Shown piece after piece: positions 5,186-5,346 of a stretch of 5,346 bases of DNA (position 1 is the first letter of the stretch; each line of letters opens with the position of its first letter). The DNA comes from Bacteroidales bacterium (GTDB lineage Bacteria; Bacteroidota; Bacteroidia; Bacteroidales; Bacteroidaceae): assembly GCA_004555055.1 (NCBI GenBank), contig SFJN01000180.1, positions 1 to 5,346 of the forward strand, read 5' to 3'. The position numbers and the translations under genes are program-made. Below the pieces are notes generated by a model. That model saw only the letters and a list, made by a program, of their open reading frames with translations, was not told the DNA's origin and did no database searches.

Positions 5186-5346
5186 AATTCCCCGTGTCGT
5201 CAATGGACATCCGTGATTGTCCGTGTGATAATATAATTCTCCGTATCGTCCGTGGACATCCGCGATTGTACATGTGATAATATTCTCCGTGGCATCCGTG
5301 GACATCCGTGATTGTCCGTGTGATAATATAATTCTCCGTGTCATCC
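5186..5346. repeat. Tandem repeat, 46-49-bp units, running off the right edge
   Basis: Units are 5186-5234 (49 bp), 5235-5283 (49 bp), 5284-5329 (46 bp, lacking the leading AAT) and a partial fourth, 5330-5346. Each reads roughly AATTCTCCGTGTC, then TCCGTGGACATCCGTG, ATTGTCCGTG and TGATAATAT, so a CCGTG word recurs several times inside each unit. The units differ at a few positions, mostly single substitutions. The array continues beyond the window, so its full length is unknown. No reading frame of note crosses it. Confidence 0.85.

Noticed and set aside
5186..5346. CRISPR array
   Set aside because: The whole 46-49-bp unit is repeated with no unique spacers, so this is a plain tandem repeat.

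Overview
The window looks like chromosomal DNA of a Bacteroidota bacterium, most likely order Bacteroidales, possibly a Prevotella-type lineage (genus not settled by the sequence). Reasons: a Bacteroidales-style IS1380-family transposase, candidate promoters resembling the TTTG / TAnnTTTG pattern of this phylum, genes without Shine-Dalgarno sequences, and a Ser/Thr kinase joined to MORN-like repeats, an architecture I associate with these genomes (from memory, not searched).

Layout. Bases 1-729 hold one end of an IS1380-like insertion sequence. Its minus-strand transposase is broken near the N terminus by a frame change and runs off the left edge. The IS end carries a promoter and a perfect 16-bp inverted repeat that would hide the start codon in read-through transcripts. 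Bases 730-980 form the leader of dnaB, with a purine-rich segment, a 16-bp palindrome and a C-rich tract (G-quadruplex motif on the other strand). Bases 981-2525 encode an intact replicative helicase, DnaB. Bases 2526-3370 are an 845-bp non-coding gap between convergent genes, filled with symmetric repeats: a GTTGTCC-type inverted array (2600-2735), a 386-bp imperfect palindrome built from about a dozen copies of TGTAGGA or close variants (2791-3176), a short hairpin, and a long hairpin with direct repeats in its loop (3276-3358). Bases 3371-4957, minus strand, encode a membrane-anchored eukaryotic-type Ser/Thr protein kinase with MORN-like repeats predicted outside the cytoplasm. Bases 4958-5185 are its AT-rich upstream region, and 5186-5346 are a tandem repeat of 46-49-bp units that continues past the right edge.

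The genes do not form an operon. dnaB is a housekeeping replication gene, the kinase is a separate signalling gene converging on it, and the IS is an insertion upstream of dnaB. The most interesting part is the gap between dnaB and the kinase: two neighbouring dyad-symmetric arrays built from unrelated words but on a similar plan. Their job cannot be read from the sequence. Protein-binding array, replication- or partition-related site, large terminator and non-autonomous mobile element are all open.
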